Counted from the stretch's first letter, positions 1-9,411 are shown. The stretch: 64,000 nt of DNA from Candidatus Sysuiplasma superficiale (GCA_019720975.1 JAGVSJ010000007.1:1-64000); one strand, 5' to 3'. Made by a program: numbers and translations. The notes: generated from the sequence alone by a model not told the origin.

Positions 1-82
1 GAACTATTCCCATTCCTGTCGGCAGGGATATGGCATTCCCGAAATTTAACGTTTTCCACACAATTTTCTTGGAGAGCTATAA
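1..82 (-). mobile_element. End of an IS630-like element running off the left edge
   Basis: These bases closely match 13021–13105. Both copies end in the same cttggagagctata motif and diverge right after it, which marks an element terminus. On the minus strand the ATG at 13–11 opens a reading frame beginning M-G-I-V, the same N-terminus as the transposase remnant at 13034. The transposase body would therefore lie to the left of this window. The family is inferred from the IS630-type HTH in the other copy. Confidence 0.6.
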
Positions 83-196
83 TTAAGGGTTTCGGGCATG
101 CGGCAATGAAAACCAATCTGCTGCAATCTGTCAACCTCGGAATCAATGCCTGTATTCAACATTCCGTCAGATATCATTTCTATGAAATATTGCTGT

Positions 197-1411
197 TCAG
201 GTTGTTACAAGTAACGATTCCATGCCTCTCAGATTTGCATTGTTTCTCCAAACGGGCTCCTGAGCAATCCTTGCGTTGGGCATCCTGTCAAGCAGGGCAT
301 TGATTGCTATTTCCCCTTCCAGTTTTGCAAGTTGCGCCCCAAGGCAGTAATGTATGCCTTTACTGAAGGACAGGTGCCTGTTGTTCTTTCTGGTTATGTC
401 AAGCCTGTCAGGATTTTCGAACACTTCCGGATCCCTGTTGGCCGCGCCGATGACCGCAATAACCTTCGAACCGCTGCTGACAGGATGACCGGAAAGTATG
501 CTATCCGCCATGACACCCCTGGCAACCATCTGAACAGGAGGATCATATCTCAGGAACTCCTCGATAGCAGATCGCAGCAATGACCTGTCATCGCACAGTA
601 ACTGCATCTGCTCGCGGTTCCTCATGAGTGCCAGAAATCCGTTGCCTATGAGATTGGTTGTAGTTTCATGCCCAGCAATCAGCAGAAGTATGCACATCGA
701 CAGCAGCTCTTCACGATTCAACCTGTCACCAGACTCCTCCGCGCTTATGAGTGAATTGAGAAGGTCATCGCTCTTGCTGTTTCTTCTTTCATCTATGAGG
801 CTTGCAAAATAAGCTCCCAGTTCGGATGTCGCCCTTGCAGCCGCAATCATATCCTCTCTTGGCCGTGTCGCATCCAGGGAGAGCACAGCCTTTTCTGACC
901 ATTCCTTGAACCTCTTCATGTCTTTGGAAGGAACTCCCAGCATTCTTGCGATTGTAAATGCAGGTAACGGGCCGGCGTACTCGTTCATTATGTCATATTC
1001 ACGCCTGTCAGCGCTTCTCAGCAGATCTCTCGCGAGATTCTCAACGAACGGGCGTATCCTTTCTACTGCGCCAGGGGTGAAGGCCTTAGAGACAAGCTGT
1101 CTGAGGCGTGTATGGTTTGGCGGATCCAGAAATAGCATTGATTTCGAAAAGGGCACGATACTATCGCCATCTTTGAGTTTGTTTTGGCGCGAAATTTCGG
1201 TTTCAATCCTCCTCTCGAAATCCTTTCCGAAGGAGGGATTCGAAAGAATATAGTCGCAGTCCTGGTGCCGTGTCAGCATATAACCCCCGACATCATCCGA
1301 CAGGTATACGGGTGATGCCGCTCTTATCCTTCTGTAGACCGGATATGGGTTGGAAATAAACTCCATGGACACGATGTCCGGTTTCCAGCCCCTGGCGCCT
1401 GAACTCTCCAT
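197..1411 (-). CDS. Cytochrome P450
   Basis: A soluble heme monooxygenase of 404 residues, the normal size for bacterial class I P450s. The I-helix oxygen-binding motif AGHETTT lies at residues 246–252, the K-helix ExxR at 285–288, and the heme-ligand loop FSKGIHYCLG near 349–358 with Cys356 as the thiolate ligand. A DPPNHTRLR stretch near 96 is also typical. There is no membrane anchor, so the protein should be cytoplasmic and need an external ferredoxin or flavodoxin system, none of which is encoded nearby. It resembles CYP107/109-type bacterial enzymes more than the thermophilic CYP119, which suggests lateral acquisition. It is transcribed divergently from a PadR regulator and two ABC exporters, so a role in modifying or detoxifying a small hydrophobic compound is plausible. 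The substrate cannot be read from sequence. Confidence 0.95.
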   Translation of the reverse strand: MESSGARGWKPDIVSMEFISNPYPVYRRIRAASPVYLSDDVGGYMLTRHQDCDYILSNPSFGKDFERRIETEISRQNKLKDGDSIVPFSKSMLFLDPPNHTRLRQLVSKAFTPGAVERIRPFVENLARDLLRSADRREYDIMNEYAGPLPAFTIARMLGVPSKDMKRFKEWSEKAVLSLDATRPREDMIAAARATSELGAYFASLIDERRNSKSDDLLNSLISAEESGDRLNREELLSMCILLLIAGHETTTNLIGNGFLALMRNREQMQLLCDDRSLLRSAIEEFLRYDPPVQMVARGVMADSILSGHPVSSGSKVIAVIGAANRDPEVFENPDRLDITRKNNRHLSFSKGIHYCLGAQLAKLEGEIAINALLDRMPNARIAQEPVWRNNANLRGMESLLVTT

Positions 1412-1627
1412 GATAACAGGAGAGAAATGAGGTTATTTTATTAATTTTCTTTCTTCACAGCCTGGATTCATGTGCTTCATCTCTGATGATTCCCTGCTGA
1501 ATACGCTTTGACATCAACTTGGCAGCATAACTCGTTTGCACTCCGATGGGAGCCGGTCGGCACACTGCCGCTACATTGCCCTCTTCTGCTGTGTAAAATA
1601 TCTATATTGACCTAAATATGGATTACA

Positions 1628-1654
1628 GTATCGACGTCTATATATATCGGATAC
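1628..1654 (+). promoter_or_regulatory. TATA box inside an imperfect dyad, promoter of the padR–ABC operon
   Basis: A tatatatat element at 1639–1647 lies about 26 bases before the GTG start at 1670, as expected for a leaderless archaeal transcript. It is framed by gtatcga (1628–1634) and tcggatac (1647–1654), which form an imperfect inverted repeat. Autoregulation by the PadR protein is an inference from this placement. Confidence 0.45.
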
Positions 1655-1669
1655 TCCTTGTTATGAATT

Positions 1670-2203
1670 GTGAAAAAAACAGGAAAGACCGTCGCAGATG
1701 GATGGCATACCGGACTTATCGGTCTTTATGCTCTCAAGATGATGGATGACGGGCCGGTTTACGGTTATCAGATATCACTCGTAATATCAGAAAGGACGCA
1801 TCACACATGGAAACCCGGTGCAGGCTCCATATATCCTGCACTCAAGGCTCTGGTAGGCAAGGGAATGGCAGAAGAAAAGGTTGTTTCGGGGAGAAAGCTT
1901 TACACGATTACAAAGAAGGGAAGGAGAGCCCTCAAAGAGATAAAATCCAGGGTTGTCAACAGATCCTTCGACAGCATGGAGGTCTCCAGGTTGTGGTTCG
2001 ATCTTATAGGGCCGGAAAATATCGCGGATTTCGTCGTTGGCAGGCTCAGGAGGGATCTTAAAAATCTGGAGGAACTGATTGAAGGAACCAGCTATGACCT
2101 CTCAGCATCCGAGAGGGACTATGTCGTATCACTTTCCCTTTCGGAAATAAGAAGGATACAGGCGAGACTTGAAAGGCTACAGTCGGGAGGTGCTGGAAGA
2201 TGA
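1670..2203 (+). CDS. PadR-family transcriptional regulator
   Basis: A 177-residue regulator with an N-terminal PadR winged helix. The segment around residues 18–90 contains the signature GLYALKMMDDGPVYGYQI and then KPGAGSIYPALKALVGKGM. The C-terminal half is helical and probably the dimerisation arm of PadR proteins. The GTG start at 1670 fits a TATA box about 26 bases upstream; the nearby ATG at 1663 is in another frame. The stop overlaps the start of the following ABC ATPase by four bases (ATGA), so the two are translationally coupled. PadR proteins commonly repress adjacent DrrAB-type exporters and are released by the exported compound, and the arrangement here is exactly that. Confidence 0.92.
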   Translation: MKKTGKTVADGWHTGLIGLYALKMMDDGPVYGYQISLVISERTHHTWKPGAGSIYPALKALVGKGMAEEKVVSGRKLYTITKKGRRALKEIKSRVVNRSFDSMEVSRLWFDLIGPENIADFVVGRLRRDLKNLEELIEGTSYDLSASERDYVVSLSLSEIRRIQARLERLQSGGAGR

Positions 2204-3213
2204 ACACAGTCGCTGAAACTGCCTCAGGAAGTCAGTCTGTAAATCTTGAAATACGGACGAGAAACCTTGTCAAGAATTACGGTCACGTCAGAGCACTAGA
2301 CAATGTGAGCATTGACATACCATCCGGAACCATATTCGGTCTTCTCGGCCCGAACGGTGCCGGAAAGACCACTCTCATAAAGGTCCTGACCGCCTTAATC
2401 AAGCCGGATGGAGGTCAGGCGACTGTTGCCGGTTATGACATACTTGCCAGCCCTTTCGAGGTCAAAAAGAGGATAGGCTGGGTCGCGGCCGAAGTTATAC
2501 TTGACGATGACCTCACAGCCTGGGAGAATCTCTGGCTTCAAGCCAAATTGCAGAACCTTAAAGATTGGACAGACACTGCCAGGAAGTTGCTGGACTATCT
2601 GGGTCTCTCCGACCGTGCTGACAGCAAGGTAAAGGAATTCTCGACAGGCATGAGAAAGAAACTGGAAATAGCTCTGGCGCTTCTTCACAACCCTTCCGTC
2701 ATATTCATGGATGAGCCAACAATCGGCCTTGATCCTGGAACAAGGAGAATGCTCTGGGATCTCATCAGGGGCATAAACCGCAATTATGGAGTGACAGTTC
2801 TGCTGACCACGCACTATATTGAGGAGGCGGACGCGCTTTGCGAAAGGCTTGCAATCATAAGCAGAGGAAAGATAGTTGCGGCTGGAACGCCCTCTGAACT
2901 CAAGTCAAGGGTCAAGGGAGAACTCATAGAAGTGGAGACTGAAGGGGTGACGGATCCTTCACCTCTCAGACTGCTTGAAGGCGTCAGGGAAGTGACTGGG
3001 GAAGGCAATCGAATGATAATCAGGGTTGATTCCTCTGAAGAGACGCTTCCCCTCATTCTTTCGAAGATGAACACAATGTCAATAAAGAAAATTAATGTGC
3101 AGAAGCCCAGTCTTGAAACAGTGTTTCTCGACATAACCGGAACGCGTATAGACGAAGAACAGCAGATGGACATAAGAAAATTCTATGCAAACATACGGAG
3201 GGCGAGACAGTGA
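2200..3213 (+). CDS. ABC transporter ATP-binding protein, DrrA/multidrug-export type
   Basis: A 337-residue nucleotide-binding subunit. The Walker A motif GPNGAGKT is at residues 50–57, the signature loop reads FSTGMRKK (about 148–155, a variant of LSGGQ), and Walker B with the D-loop reads VIFMDEPTIGLD (about 167–178), followed by the switch histidine in LLTTHYIEEAD. The C-terminal 90-residue extension is typical of DrrA-like daunorubicin-resistance ATPases. It overlaps padR upstream and the permease downstream by four bases each, so the three form one unit. It should power the membrane partner encoded at 3210 to export a hydrophobic compound; the substrate is unknown. Confidence 0.93.
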   Translation: MNTVAETASGSQSVNLEIRTRNLVKNYGHVRALDNVSIDIPSGTIFGLLGPNGAGKTTLIKVLTALIKPDGGQATVAGYDILASPFEVKKRIGWVAAEVILDDDLTAWENLWLQAKLQNLKDWTDTARKLLDYLGLSDRADSKVKEFSTGMRKKLEIALALLHNPSVIFMDEPTIGLDPGTRRMLWDLIRGINRNYGVTVLLTTHYIEEADALCERLAIISRGKIVAAGTPSELKSRVKGELIEVETEGVTDPSPLRLLEGVREVTGEGNRMIIRVDSSEETLPLILSKMNTMSIKKINVQKPSLETVFLDITGTRIDEEQQMDIRKFYANIRRARQ

Positions 3214-3989
3214 CATATGATTCTGTAAGCCAGTTTGAAGGCCTTTTCTCAAGGGAAGTGAAGAGGATATACAGGAATCCGCTGGTAATACTGATAACAA
3301 TAGTACAACCGTTCCTATGGCTTGCTTTTTTCGGAAGCAGTTTTGCGAATGCACCTAAATCCTTTCTGTTCAGCTACTTTGGTACCACAAATTACATCGC
3401 TTTCCTATTGCCAGGAGTTCTTTCGACATCCATGCTCACTATAGGCATGTTCGGCTCAATGAGTTCAATACAGGACAAGAGATTCGGCTACATGAAAAGA
3501 ATACTCATAACACCAACAAGACGTTCCGTTGTATTCCTGTCGAAGGTTTTCGGCGCCACAGTCAGGGGATTGATTCAGATACCAGTGATGATTGGTGCTG
3601 CAGTCCTGTTCGGCGTCCATTTCTCTTTTGGATTGGACTGGGTCGGATGGATGCTGGCGCTGTTCCTGCTTGGCCTGGGCTTTTCATCTATGTTCCTCGG
3701 CCTTACTGTATCCAGTGTCGACTGGCAGACTCCCGGCGTGATATCAAATTTTATCACCATGCCGCTCATGTTCGCAAGCACTGCGCTCTTCCCCAAAGCT
3801 GGCTTCCCGTCCTGGATGAAGGCAATATCAGACATCAACCCGGTCACCTTTTCAGCGACTCTTGGCAGGAGCATAGCACTTGGAGGCACGGACCCAAACT
3901 GGATGTACCTGGGATATCTGGGCATATTTGCCTTTCTCATGCTCGCACTGGGCACCTTTGCAGCAAGCAGGTGGCTAAAGGTTGAGTGA
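3210..3989 (+). CDS. ABC-2 type transporter permease, DrrB-like
   Basis: A 259-residue integral membrane protein with about six hydrophobic segments. It is the membrane partner of the preceding ATPase. The conserved ABC-2 region runs through GVLSTSMLTIGMFGSMSS and KRILITPTRRSVVFLSKVF, followed by FITMPLMFASTALFPKAG. The GTG start overlaps the ATPase stop (GTGA), so the subunits are co-translated. The order padR–ATPase–permease is a classic self-contained export operon. Confidence 0.9.
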   Translation: MTYDSVSQFEGLFSREVKRIYRNPLVILITIVQPFLWLAFFGSSFANAPKSFLFSYFGTTNYIAFLLPGVLSTSMLTIGMFGSMSSIQDKRFGYMKRILITPTRRSVVFLSKVFGATVRGLIQIPVMIGAAVLFGVHFSFGLDWVGWMLALFLLGLGFSSMFLGLTVSSVDWQTPGVISNFITMPLMFASTALFPKAGFPSWMKAISDINPVTFSATLGRSIALGGTDPNWMYLGYLGIFAFLMLALGTFAASRWLKVE

Positions 3990-4042
3990 ACGAATGTCCT
4001 TACTCACGAATAGTGTAAAATACAAAGAGGAGAGCTGAACGC

Positions 4043-4987
4043 GTGCCATCCATCGTCATGGAACAGCTGTCAAAGAGGTACGGATCTCTAATGGCCCTCG
4101 ACAGTCTGAGTCTGACCCTAGAAGGAGGCAGGTGCGTAGGTTTTCTCGGTCCCAACGGCGCAGGAAAGACGACAACACTGAAGTTGCTGACAGACCTGAT
4201 AAAGCCGACGTCCGGGAAAGCTTCGATCAACGGCTACGATGTGCACACCGAGAAGCGCAGAGCGCTTGAGCGCTGCGGTGCTCTTGTAGAAACGCCGGAG
4301 ATATATCCATCTCTTACGCCGAGGGAAGCCCTTTCTCTTCTGGCAGAGATGCGGGGAATCAGAGGCGGGGAGAGAGAGGAAAGGGTGAAGGCTGTCATAG
4401 AGGAGGTAAAGATGGAGGACTGGATGGACAGCAGGATCGGAAAGTTCTCAAAGGGAATGAAACAGCGCATAAATATCGCCTCCACACTCCTTGCAGAACC
4501 TGAAATCATCATACTTGATGAGCCAACAAGCGGACTTGACCCGCGAGGTATGGCTGAAGTCAGGGAGATGATAAGGTCCCTAAAAAGAAAGAATATACTG
4601 ATATTCATGAGTTCGCACCTGCTAAGTGAAGTACAGGATATTTGCGATGACGTTGCAATTGTAGACCATGGTAAATTGCTTGTGCACGGTCCACTGTCAG
4701 AGGTGACTTCGAAATTTTTGCCTGAGGGTGCGAAGAGAACGATTGATGTCCAGTGTTCCGCATCGGTTGATGATGCATTGAAGTCGAAGGTCGCCTCCAT
4801 TGAAGGTGTTGTATCAGTTGATGGAGGTTCCGGCAGGATGTCCATAGCCTTCAGTGGAGGCAGTGCGGCGCAGGCAAAATTGCTTGAAGAGATGGTGAAA
4901 CTGAACATAGGAGTTTATTCTTTCAGGGAGGCGACAACATCGCCTCTCGAAGAAACTTACATGAGACTGATAAAGGAAACGCTGTGA
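4043..4987 (+). CDS. ABC transporter ATP-binding protein, second exporter
   Basis: A 314-residue ATPase of the CcmA/bacitracin-resistance type. Walker A GPNGAGKT is at residues 36–43, the signature reads FSKGMKQR near 131, and Walker B reads IIILDEPTSGLD near 151–162 with the H-loop in FMSSHLLSEVQ. The start is GTG, 53 bases after the previous permease, so this is probably part of the same transcript. It pairs with the permease at 4993. The C-terminal 90 residues are the extra domain common in this family. The substrate is unknown. Confidence 0.93.
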   Translation: MPSIVMEQLSKRYGSLMALDSLSLTLEGGRCVGFLGPNGAGKTTTLKLLTDLIKPTSGKASINGYDVHTEKRRALERCGALVETPEIYPSLTPREALSLLAEMRGIRGGEREERVKAVIEEVKMEDWMDSRIGKFSKGMKQRINIASTLLAEPEIIILDEPTSGLDPRGMAEVREMIRSLKRKNILIFMSSHLLSEVQDICDDVAIVDHGKLLVHGPLSEVTSKFLPEGAKRTIDVQCSASVDDALKSKVASIEGVVSVDGGSGRMSIAFSGGSAAQAKLLEEMVKLNIGVYSFREATTSPLEETYMRLIKETL

Positions 4988-4992
4988 TCTAG

Positions 4993-5859
4993 ATGACTGA
5001 AAATGTATCTGCAGTTGTTGAAATGGAAAGGAAACTACCGGGCAGTCCTGCTCAATCCCTTAAGATAGCAAAATATGAGATGCTCAACTACATGAGGTCC
5101 AGAAGATTCCTGGTGCTGCTTGTCGTTGACGCTGTCATCGGAGCAATACTCACTGGCATTGTTGCATATTACAGGCCTCAGGCGTTTCTCGGCAGCATGC
5201 TTGGATTCTATGCGCTCTGGTGGGGGAATGTGGCTTCCTTCGTTGTTATCCTGTCCTGTATATTCTTTGGAGGGGATGCCATCTCAGGTGAGTTCCAGAA
5301 CAGGACAGGTTATTTCATAATGGCGAATCCGATACGCCGGTCATCGGTGTATGTTGGGAAATTCATTGGGGCGTTCATTTCATCCCTCATCATACTTGTG
5401 TTTTTCTTTGTGATTACCATTGCCAACGGCATTTACTATTTCGGCGCTTCGATACCAGCACAGCTCGCTGAATCTCTGCTTTTCTCTGTCATTTATCTGC
5501 TCTCGGTTCTCGGCTTTACCTTCTTCTTCAGCTCGCTCTTCAGGAGTTCAGTAACCTCTGTTATACTGACGACCATATTGTTCCTCTTTGTCTTTACAAC
5601 TGTTCAGACATTTGTTTCATCCTTTGTCGGAGTGGAGCCCTGGTTCCTCATCACCTATGGCGCCGGCATAATAACCAACATCTTTACGGTGCCTTACCCG
5701 TCACACATGACGAAGACTGTGGAAAGGTTCGGAAGGCATGCAACAGTCCTCACGACATATATACCAACCGTAGCCGAAGGGTTAGTCATAATGGCTGCCT
5801 ATTTCATCATTTCAAGTCTGCTCGGTCTCTATCTGTTTGAAAGGAGCGAGTTCAGATAG
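4993..5859 (+). CDS. ABC-2 family transporter permease, second exporter
   Basis: A 288-residue membrane protein with an N-terminal cytoplasmic stretch of about 35 residues and then six hydrophobic spans. The FGGDAISGEFQNRTGYFIM segment is the ABC-2 motif that contacts the ATPase; such proteins resemble NosY and gliding or bacitracin-immunity permeases. It begins five bases after the ATPase stop and is the last gene of the export cluster. An aromatic-rich loop (EPWFLITYGAGIITNIF) lies between the last two spans. Confidence 0.88.
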   Translation: MTENVSAVVEMERKLPGSPAQSLKIAKYEMLNYMRSRRFLVLLVVDAVIGAILTGIVAYYRPQAFLGSMLGFYALWWGNVASFVVILSCIFFGGDAISGEFQNRTGYFIMANPIRRSSVYVGKFIGAFISSLIILVFFFVITIANGIYYFGASIPAQLAESLLFSVIYLLSVLGFTFFFSSLFRSSVTSVILTTILFLFVFTTVQTFVSSFVGVEPWFLITYGAGIITNIFTVPYPSHMTKTVERFGRHATVLTTYIPTVAEGLVIMAAYFIISSLLGLYLFERSEFR

Positions 5860-5983
5860 TCATCTATGAGGGTAAGTGGGACATGCCTGTCTCAGTCTGC
5901 CTCTGCTTTTTCGGCGAGGAGCGAAACATCATTATGAAAGTGTTTTGCAAAAGGTTAATAAGGTTCAGCAAAATGTAACATAC

Positions 5984-6208
5984 ATGGCTGTCCCGGTGAA
6001 GCCGATAGCGTTTCTTGCGCAGGCAATGGAATCCCATGTGATGGTGGAGCTCAAAGGTAACAGGGGATACAGGGGAATACTGGACGGATACGACCCACAC
6101 ATGAACCTTGTCCTTAAAAATGCGGAAGAGATAGTGAACAACGAAGTGGTCAGAAAACTTGAAATTGCGATTGTCAGGGGAGATAACGTTATATACATCT
6201 CTCCGTGA
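5984..6208 (+). CDS. Archaeal Sm-like protein (LSm / Sm1)
   Basis: A 74-residue protein with an Sm fold that assembles into a ring and binds U-rich RNA. The Sm1 motif runs through VMVELKGNRGYRGILDGYDP with HMNLVLKNAEE, and the Sm2 motif is the C-terminal IVRGDNVIYISP. An open frame extends upstream to 5876, but the conserved protein starts at ATG 5984 (MAVPVKPIAFL), and a ttaataa box about 25 bases before it supports this. L37e and purF follow closely, and LSm–L37e pairing is a well-known archaeal gene order. Confidence 0.93.
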   Translation: MAVPVKPIAFLAQAMESHVMVELKGNRGYRGILDGYDPHMNLVLKNAEEIVNNEVVRKLEIAIVRGDNVIYISP

Positions 6209-6219
6209 AGGTGTGAATC

Positions 6220-6384
6220 ATGGGAAAAGGAACCCCGTCTCAGGGAAAGAGAAGCAGGAACAAGTCCCACATCATCTGCCGGAGATGCGGGAAACACTCC
6301 TACAATATCAAGGGATACTGTGCTTCTTGTGGCTACGGTAGGAGTGCGAAGGGCAGAAACTATTCATGGGCAAAGGCACATTAG
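6220..6384 (+). CDS. rpl37e: 50S ribosomal protein L37e
   Basis: A 54-residue basic ribosomal protein with a four-cysteine zinc site: CRRC (residues 20–23) and CASC (34–37). The [17 protein letters not shown] start and the [16 protein letters not shown] end match the L37e family at full length. It lies 11 bases after the LSm gene and is immediately followed by the purF start. Confidence 0.95.
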   Translation: MGKGTPSQGKRSRNKSHIICRRCGKHSYNIKGYCASCGYGRSAKGRNYSWAKAH

Positions 6385-7857
6385 GTGATGAAGAAGATGG
6401 ATCCCGACAAAGCCGGGCACAAGTGTGGCGTTGTCGGCATCATATCGTCAAATAACGTTGCACCGGAATTGTATGCGAGCCTCCGTATAATGCAGCACAG
6501 AGGTCAGAACAGTGCCGGAATTGCCGTGAGTTCATCGGAAGAGACGATTAAGGCTGTCAGGGGTCTCGGCCTGGCACACGAGGTATTCAATGCAGAGAAT
6601 CTTTCTTCTCTCTCCTCACATTCAGGGATAGGCCACGTTCGCTATCCTACCACAGGCGATGACATGATTGAAAATGTGCAGCCTCTGGTGCTCCGTTCCG
6701 CCGTAGGTGATGTCGCTCTCGGCCACAACGGTGATATTGTCAACTCCGGAGCGCTCCGGGATAGGCTGGAGAATCTCGGATGGGCTTTCTTCTCCACTAC
6801 GGACACTGAACTGGTTCTCCGTCTCATAGTCAATGAACTCAGGGATATGAACGACCCTGTCAGGGCAATAAGAAATGCGCTCAAGCTCGTGGAGGGAGGA
6901 TATGCCTTCACACTGATGATAGGAAGTAGAGTGTTCGGCATTAGAGACCCGCTAGGTATAAGACCGCTTGCACTTGGAAAAATTCCCGGTGGGTATGCGG
7001 TGGCAAGTGAAAGTGTCGTTTTCGACATGCTTGACGGGCAGCTTGTGAGGGACTTCTATCCGGGTGAGATTATTGAGCTGACAAGTGAAGGGTACATGTC
7101 TTATCCTTCCCCTCTCTCTCCTGAGAAATCCGAACGTGCCAGCTGCATGTTCGAATATGTTTATTTCGCAAGACCAGACAGCGTTATAGATGGAAAATCA
7201 GTTTTTGAGGTACGAAGGAACATAGGCCGCGTGCTCGCGAGGGAACATCCAGTTGAAGCCGATGTCGTCATACCTGTGCCAGATTCCGGCAGGACGCATG
7301 CCATAGGTTACTGCGAAGTTTCCGGTATACCGCTCTCAGAGGGTTTGATGAAGAACCGTTTCATAGAAAGGACGTTCATCATGCCGGAGCAGGGAGCAAG
7401 GGAGAACACTGTCTCTCTCAAGCTCAACCCCCTTCGCTCAGTAATAAGCGGGAAGAGGGTTGTGATCATTGATGACAGCATTGTTCGCGGGACAACAATG
7501 AGGAAGATTGTGCAGATGGTGAGAAAGGCCGGTGCAACAGAAGTCCATGTGAGGATAGGATGCCCGATGATAGTGGCGCCATGTTATTATGGTGTGGACA
7601 TGAAGACAAGAGATCAGTTCATAGCAACGGGCAAAACGGAAGAGGAGGTTGCAAGGGAGATAACGGCCGACAGCCTCGGATATCTCAGCATAAACGGACT
7701 TGTCGAGGCACTCGGAATGAAGAGTTCAGAGCTCTGCCTTGGATGCCTCACGGCTGAATATCCCACAAGAATACCCGGTGAAAGGATGCGGTTCCAGAGG
7801 AGTCTGGAAAGTTTCCAGGAAATGCGTAGCGCCTCACCGCAGATAATGCGAAAATGA
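6385..7857 (+). CDS. purF: Amidophosphoribosyltransferase (purine biosynthesis)
   Basis: Catalyses the first committed step of purine synthesis, PRPP plus glutamine to 5-phosphoribosylamine. The N-terminal Ntn glutaminase domain has its nucleophile cysteine at Cys14 in KCGVVGI, which implies cleavage of a short propeptide. It continues with MQHRGQNSAGIAV and GHNGDIVN. The C-terminal phosphoribosyltransferase domain carries the PRPP loop VVIIDDSIVRGTTMRK near residue 355. Cysteines in GCPMIVAPCYYG and ELCLGCLTAEYP match the Bacillus-type enzymes that bind an iron–sulfur cluster. Start options are GTG 6385, directly after the L37e stop, or ATG 6388. The 490-residue length is normal. Confidence 0.96.
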   Translation: MMKKMDPDKAGHKCGVVGIISSNNVAPELYASLRIMQHRGQNSAGIAVSSSEETIKAVRGLGLAHEVFNAENLSSLSSHSGIGHVRYPTTGDDMIENVQPLVLRSAVGDVALGHNGDIVNSGALRDRLENLGWAFFSTTDTELVLRLIVNELRDMNDPVRAIRNALKLVEGGYAFTLMIGSRVFGIRDPLGIRPLALGKIPGGYAVASESVVFDMLDGQLVRDFYPGEIIELTSEGYMSYPSPLSPEKSERASCMFEYVYFARPDSVIDGKSVFEVRRNIGRVLAREHPVEADVVIPVPDSGRTHAIGYCEVSGIPLSEGLMKNRFIERTFIMPEQGARENTVSLKLNPLRSVISGKRVVIIDDSIVRGTTMRKIVQMVRKAGATEVHVRIGCPMIVAPCYYGVDMKTRDQFIATGKTEEEVAREITADSLGYLSINGLVEALGMKSSELCLGCLTAEYPTRIPGERMRFQRSLESFQEMRSASPQIMRK

Positions 7858-8292
7858 GCGGAGGAAATGTGTCATTTCCCGATCTCGTCATAAGGTGCGT
7901 GCAGACCATCAGTATTGATTTCCATATGTCGATTCATCCGTGATTGAGCAAACTGGACAAGCGTCATATTTTACAGGGACGACACCGCTGTGGGGCACTA
8001 TTGTTTTACGTTTTTGCCCTCAACGATGTTCTTAGTTATGGTCATACAAACCCTTCTGCCAGGGTATCTCCTCGGTACGTCTGGAATGGCTGAAGTGCCG
8101 CTGGCAGTGACAGTCCTTTCAGGGAACCCTTCAATCTCCTCATCCCTTCAGTGTGAGCGCTCCCTTCTTGATTTCAATCTTCCCTGGCTTGGTGTACTCC
8201 AGTTCGCATGAAGGCAATAAAAATAGCTCTTGTGTCGATGCGCAGATGTCAATAGAACTATCCATAATTATCTGCTGATACGCCGTTGCCGC
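7858..8292. other. Intergenic stretch at the border of the IS-rich region
   Basis: About 435 bases between purF and the first transposase remnant. I see no convincing gene, RNA or repeat. Open frames here are short and lack family motifs. The segment probably contains the unrecognisable left part of the decayed element that follows. Confidence 0.4.
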
Positions 8293-9338
8293 ATGAGGGC
8301 AAACGTCGATATTCAGCGCAAACTGCGTGAGATAGACGACTACCCTGGCAGGAAATATGTGCTCGGGCATCCGCCGAAGAAACGTGATTGGCGCACATAC
8401 GAGCCGCAGCTCGCTCTGAGAATCAGAACATCGATTTATGAGCAGATCGGGCTCATACATCAGGCGGTGTCCGTCATTCGCACTCTGCAGGGACCGGGAC
8501 ATCCCCCACTCCCTGACATTCGAACAGTGGGTGAAGTTTCCGCTAATCAAGCAGTTCGCAGGAGAGAACAACCGCATGTTCGCCCACATTCGTGTATGTA
8601 CTCAACGCTCTCAGGTGCCGGTGCGTCTTACAAGTCAGTCGAACGGATGTATTCGGATGAGGAGGTGCAGCTGGCAATACACAACCTGCATGTGCTCATG
8701 CTTGGCAGGGATGACATACAAAGCTCGGATGCCACCGGTGACGGAACAGTTTACTCGCTGGCTGTGAAGGAGAACTGCGAACCACATGCACGGAAACTCA
8801 AGGATCTTGCAAAGGAGAATCCTGATAAGGATGAAGAGAACGGCGCAGCTGTTGCACCGAAGGAGCGTAAGAGGCACTTCTTTGCATATTCATTCATAGT
8901 GATGGATCTGAAAGCAAAAATGTACGTTGCATTCGGCTTGAATTCGAGCATGAAATCGGAGCGGGAGGCGTTCGACAGGGTCATGTCCATGCTTTCATCC
9001 TTGGACATTTAGATGTCGTCCGCCAGGCTCGGCAGGTACTATTCATCACCTTCATATGTGAACGGATTCGGAAGTGTGAAGGTGTGCATCATATCGAAGA
9101 GCTGCGTCACACTGAACAGCTCATTGGAGTGGAAACACACCATGAAGGACTTTGTCGAAAACACTATGCAATATCTCGAGAATTGCAACCGAGAAACAAC
9201 TCGGAATCTGGTTTCTCTGCGGACAGGAAGATGCCTGGATGGAACATAGCGAAGGAGTGAAGCGACGGGATAGACAGTGTGTTATTCAGTTCAGGCGTGT
9301 GGCATAATCTGCTCAATATGGGAAGACCTCAGCAATAG
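8293..9338 (+). pseudogene. Decayed DDE-type transposase
   Basis: The reading frame matches an archaeal DDE transposase pattern: YKSVERMYSDEEVQLAIHNL, then SSDATGDGTVYSL with a catalytic aspartate, then RLGRYYSSPSYVNGFG. It is broken in several places. Compensating frameshifts lie near 8530 and 8590, where the frame-2 reading VKFPLIKQFAGENNRMFAH restores the pattern. There is an in-frame TAG at 9010–9012, another frameshift near 9190 and an in-frame TGA near 9257. The corrected tail ends in DSVLFSSGVWHNLLNMGR before TAG 9336–9338. No intact copy exists in this window. The family assignment beyond DDE type is uncertain. Confidence 0.75.
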
Positions 9339-9411
9339 TGTCTCGCAGCCGGGCGATACAAAACAGTTATAATGCCGGACTCAATGGCTTTGACGCTTAA
9401 GTCTGGCTTAT

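Noticed and set aside
2395-2814. Minus-strand frame of 139 residues inside the first exporter ATPase
   Set aside because: Pure shadow of a well-supported gene; no promoter or family character.
5876-5983. An N-terminal extension of the LSm protein
   Set aside because: A TATA-like box lies within the extension and the Sm family begins at ATG 5984.
9010-9012. In-frame TAG as a possible pyrrolysine codon
   Set aside because: The same frame has several frameshifts and a TGA, so it is a dead transposase. There is no pyl gene or PYLIS evidence in the window.
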